Made by a program: the position numbers and the translations under genes. From Acidobacteriaceae bacterium (GTDB taxonomy: Bacteria; Acidobacteriota; Terriglobia; Terriglobales; Acidobacteriaceae), in NCBI GenBank assembly GCA_030040175.1, contig JASHUF010000248.1, positions 1-6,625 on the forward strand: a DNA stretch of 6,625 bases. Reading direction: 5' to 3'. How positions within the stretch are numbered: position 1 is the first letter of the stretch; every line of letters begins with the position of its first letter. Positions 5,770 through 6,625 of the stretch are shown in pieces. The notes under the pieces were generated by a model. The model was not told the DNA's origin and did no database searches. It was given only the letters and a program-made list of their open reading frames with translations.

Positions 5770-5814
5770 GTTGCGGCGCGCGGCGTTATATCCTAAGGTG
5801 TTAGCGCAACGCCG
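5770..5814 (+). promoter_or_regulatory. thrS leader with two mutually exclusive stems
   Basis: CGGCGTT (5781-5787) pairs with AACGCCG (5808-5814), enclosing a small inner hairpin CTAA-GGTG-TTAG (5793-5804). Alternatively GTTGCG (5770-5775) pairs with CGCAAC (5805-5810). The 3' arms overlap, so the two folds exclude each other, as in attenuators or translational switches. The region ends 47 bases before the thrS ATG. A TATATC that could be a -10 lies inside it, which would argue that part is not transcribed. Confidence 0.32.
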
Positions 5815-5829
5815 CCCGTTTCACCCGGG

Positions 5830-5851
5830 GGCCGCGCGGCCACTCCTTTTT
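5830..5851 (+). terminator. GC hairpin with T-run directly before thrS (possible attenuator)
   Basis: GGCCGCGCGGCC (5830-5841) is a perfect 12-bp palindrome able to form a short GC stem, followed after ACTCC by five T (5847-5851). It ends 10 bases upstream of the thrS ATG. The stem is only 4-5 bp, so termination strength is doubtful. Confidence 0.3.
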
Positions 5852-5861
5852 CCGAGTCGAC

Positions 5862-6625
5862 ATGAGCCCGCAAACCATCGCAGTACACCTGCCGGACGGC
5901 GCAGTTCACCACGTTACTTCGGGCACTACGCCGCTCGAGATTGCCAACGCCATCTCGCCGCGTCTCGCCGCTGCAAGCATCGTTGCGCGCCTCACGCCTG
6001 TCAACGGCGCCGGGGGCGCCGGCGAGACAAAAGCCGCCGCCGGCGAGCCGGAGGCCGGCATGTATGCCGCCGAGCAGGCGGGCGCGCCGCGCCTGGTGGA
6101 TCTCACAGCGCCGCTCACGGAAGATGTGAAGCTGGAGCTGATCAAGGAGAGCGATCCCGACGCGCTCAGAGTGGTGCGCCACTCCGCCGCGCACGTGCTG
6201 GCGACCGCGGTGCTCGAGCTCTTTCCCGAGACCAAGCTCGGCCACGGCCCGGCCACGGATTCCGGATTTTTTTACGATTTTTATCGCGAGAAGCCCTTCA
6301 CGCCGGAAGACCTCGCCGCCATTGAAGCCAGAATGGCCGAGGTGATCGCGCGCGACGAGAAGTTTGTGCGCGAGTACGAGCCGCGCGAGCAGGCGCTGGC
6401 CGCATTTGACCGCGATGGCGACTTCATGAAGGCGCACTTCGTCACCCGGTTTACGGAGCCCGGCGCGCAGGTGAGCTTTTACCGCAACGGCCACTTCGTC
6501 GACTTCTGCCGCGGCCCGCACGTGCCCTCGACGGGCCGGGTGAAAGCCGTCAAGGTGATGAGCATTTCGGGCGCCTACTGGCTGGGCAACGAAAAGAATC
6601 CGCAGCTCCAGCGCATCTACGGCAC
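5862..6625 (+). CDS. thrS: Threonyl-tRNA synthetase, N-terminal part, runs off the right edge
   Basis: This cytoplasmic class II enzyme charges tRNA-Thr and edits mischarged Ser-tRNA. The 254 residues in the window hold the TGS domain, beginning IAVHLPDG (residues 6-13) and ending near LVDLTAPLTEDVKLELI, followed by the editing domain with HSAAH (107-111) and CRGPH (Cys216, His220), the residues matching the E. coli editing site. Both look intact. The window stops at LQRIYG, before the catalytic and anticodon-binding domains. An Ala/Gly/Glu-rich insert of about 28 residues (49-76) interrupts the TGS domain. The ATG at 5862 is the only start that keeps the full TGS domain; its ribosome-binding site is weak (GAG, five bases ahead). 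In many bacteria infC-rpmI-rplT follow, outside this window. Confidence 0.96.
   Translation, partial: MSPQTIAVHLPDGAVHHVTSGTTPLEIANAISPRLAAASIVARLTPVNGAGGAGETKAAAGEPEAGMYAAEQAGAPRLVDLTAPLTEDVKLELIKESDPDALRVVRHSAAHVLATAVLELFPETKLGHGPATDSGFFYDFYREKPFTPEDLAAIEARMAEVIARDEKFVREYEPREQALAAFDRDGDFMKAHFVTRFTEPGAQVSFYRNGHFVDFCRGPHVPSTGRVKAVKVMSISGAYWLGNEKNPQLQRIYG

Larger units (their letters stand above)
5428..5861. other. Divergent gene-free region between the small Cys-protein gene and thrS
   Basis: This stretch separates two divergent genes and should hold both promoters and the thrS leader. No open frame in it looks like a gene. It contains palindromes at 5496-5507, 5583-5600 and 5691-5708, paired stems at 5770-5814 and a GC hairpin with a T-run at 5830-5851, each listed separately. 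A TATATC at 5787-5792 could be a thrS -10, but no -35 fits it. Confidence 0.55.

Noticed and set aside
5690..6325. 211-codon plus-strand open frame overlapping the start of thrS
   Set aside because: It is in another frame of thrS; Arg-rich shadow composition, while the thrS frame has clear TGS and editing-domain motifs.

Overview
The window looks like a chromosomal segment of a high-GC, free-living bacterium. My best guess is the phylum Acidobacteriota (Terriglobia-like). That guess rests on recalled resemblance of the cold-shock protein, the small Cys-rich protein and the ThrS N-terminus to acidobacterial proteins; no search was possible. No phage, transposase, CRISPR array, rRNA or tRNA was recognised.

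Left part (1-4121): three genes run leftward. In transcription order they are a group II PLP-dependent amino-acid decarboxylase, a galactokinase (galK) and the N-terminal 341 residues of an alpha-glucan (glycogen) phosphorylase that leaves the window. galK makes galactose-1-phosphate and the phosphorylase makes glucose-1-phosphate, so these two belong to sugar-phosphate metabolism. The decarboxylase has no obvious link to them. Gaps of 144 and 370 bases suggest separate transcripts rather than one tight operon. The decarboxylase carries a short REP-like palindrome inside its reading frame.

Middle part (4122-4654): a divergent intergenic region with a perfect 14-bp palindrome and a probable extended -10 promoter with a leader of about 110 bases, then a 66-residue cold-shock protein, then a very strong stem-loop terminator.

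Right part (4655-6625): about 500 bases with no convincing gene but several stable hairpins, one ending in a T-run on the minus strand. Next comes a leftward 89-residue Cys-containing small protein with an excellent ribosome-binding site. A second gene-poor stretch of 434 bases holds several palindromes. The rightward threonyl-tRNA synthetase (thrS) begins at 5862 and runs off the end. Its leader has an 18-bp perfect palindrome, two mutually exclusive stems and a GC hairpin followed by five T just before the start codon. These may be regulatory, but this is unproven.

The most interesting unexplained items are the thrS leader, the hairpin-rich region 4881-5136 and the small Cys protein. I see no clear new multi-gene system.
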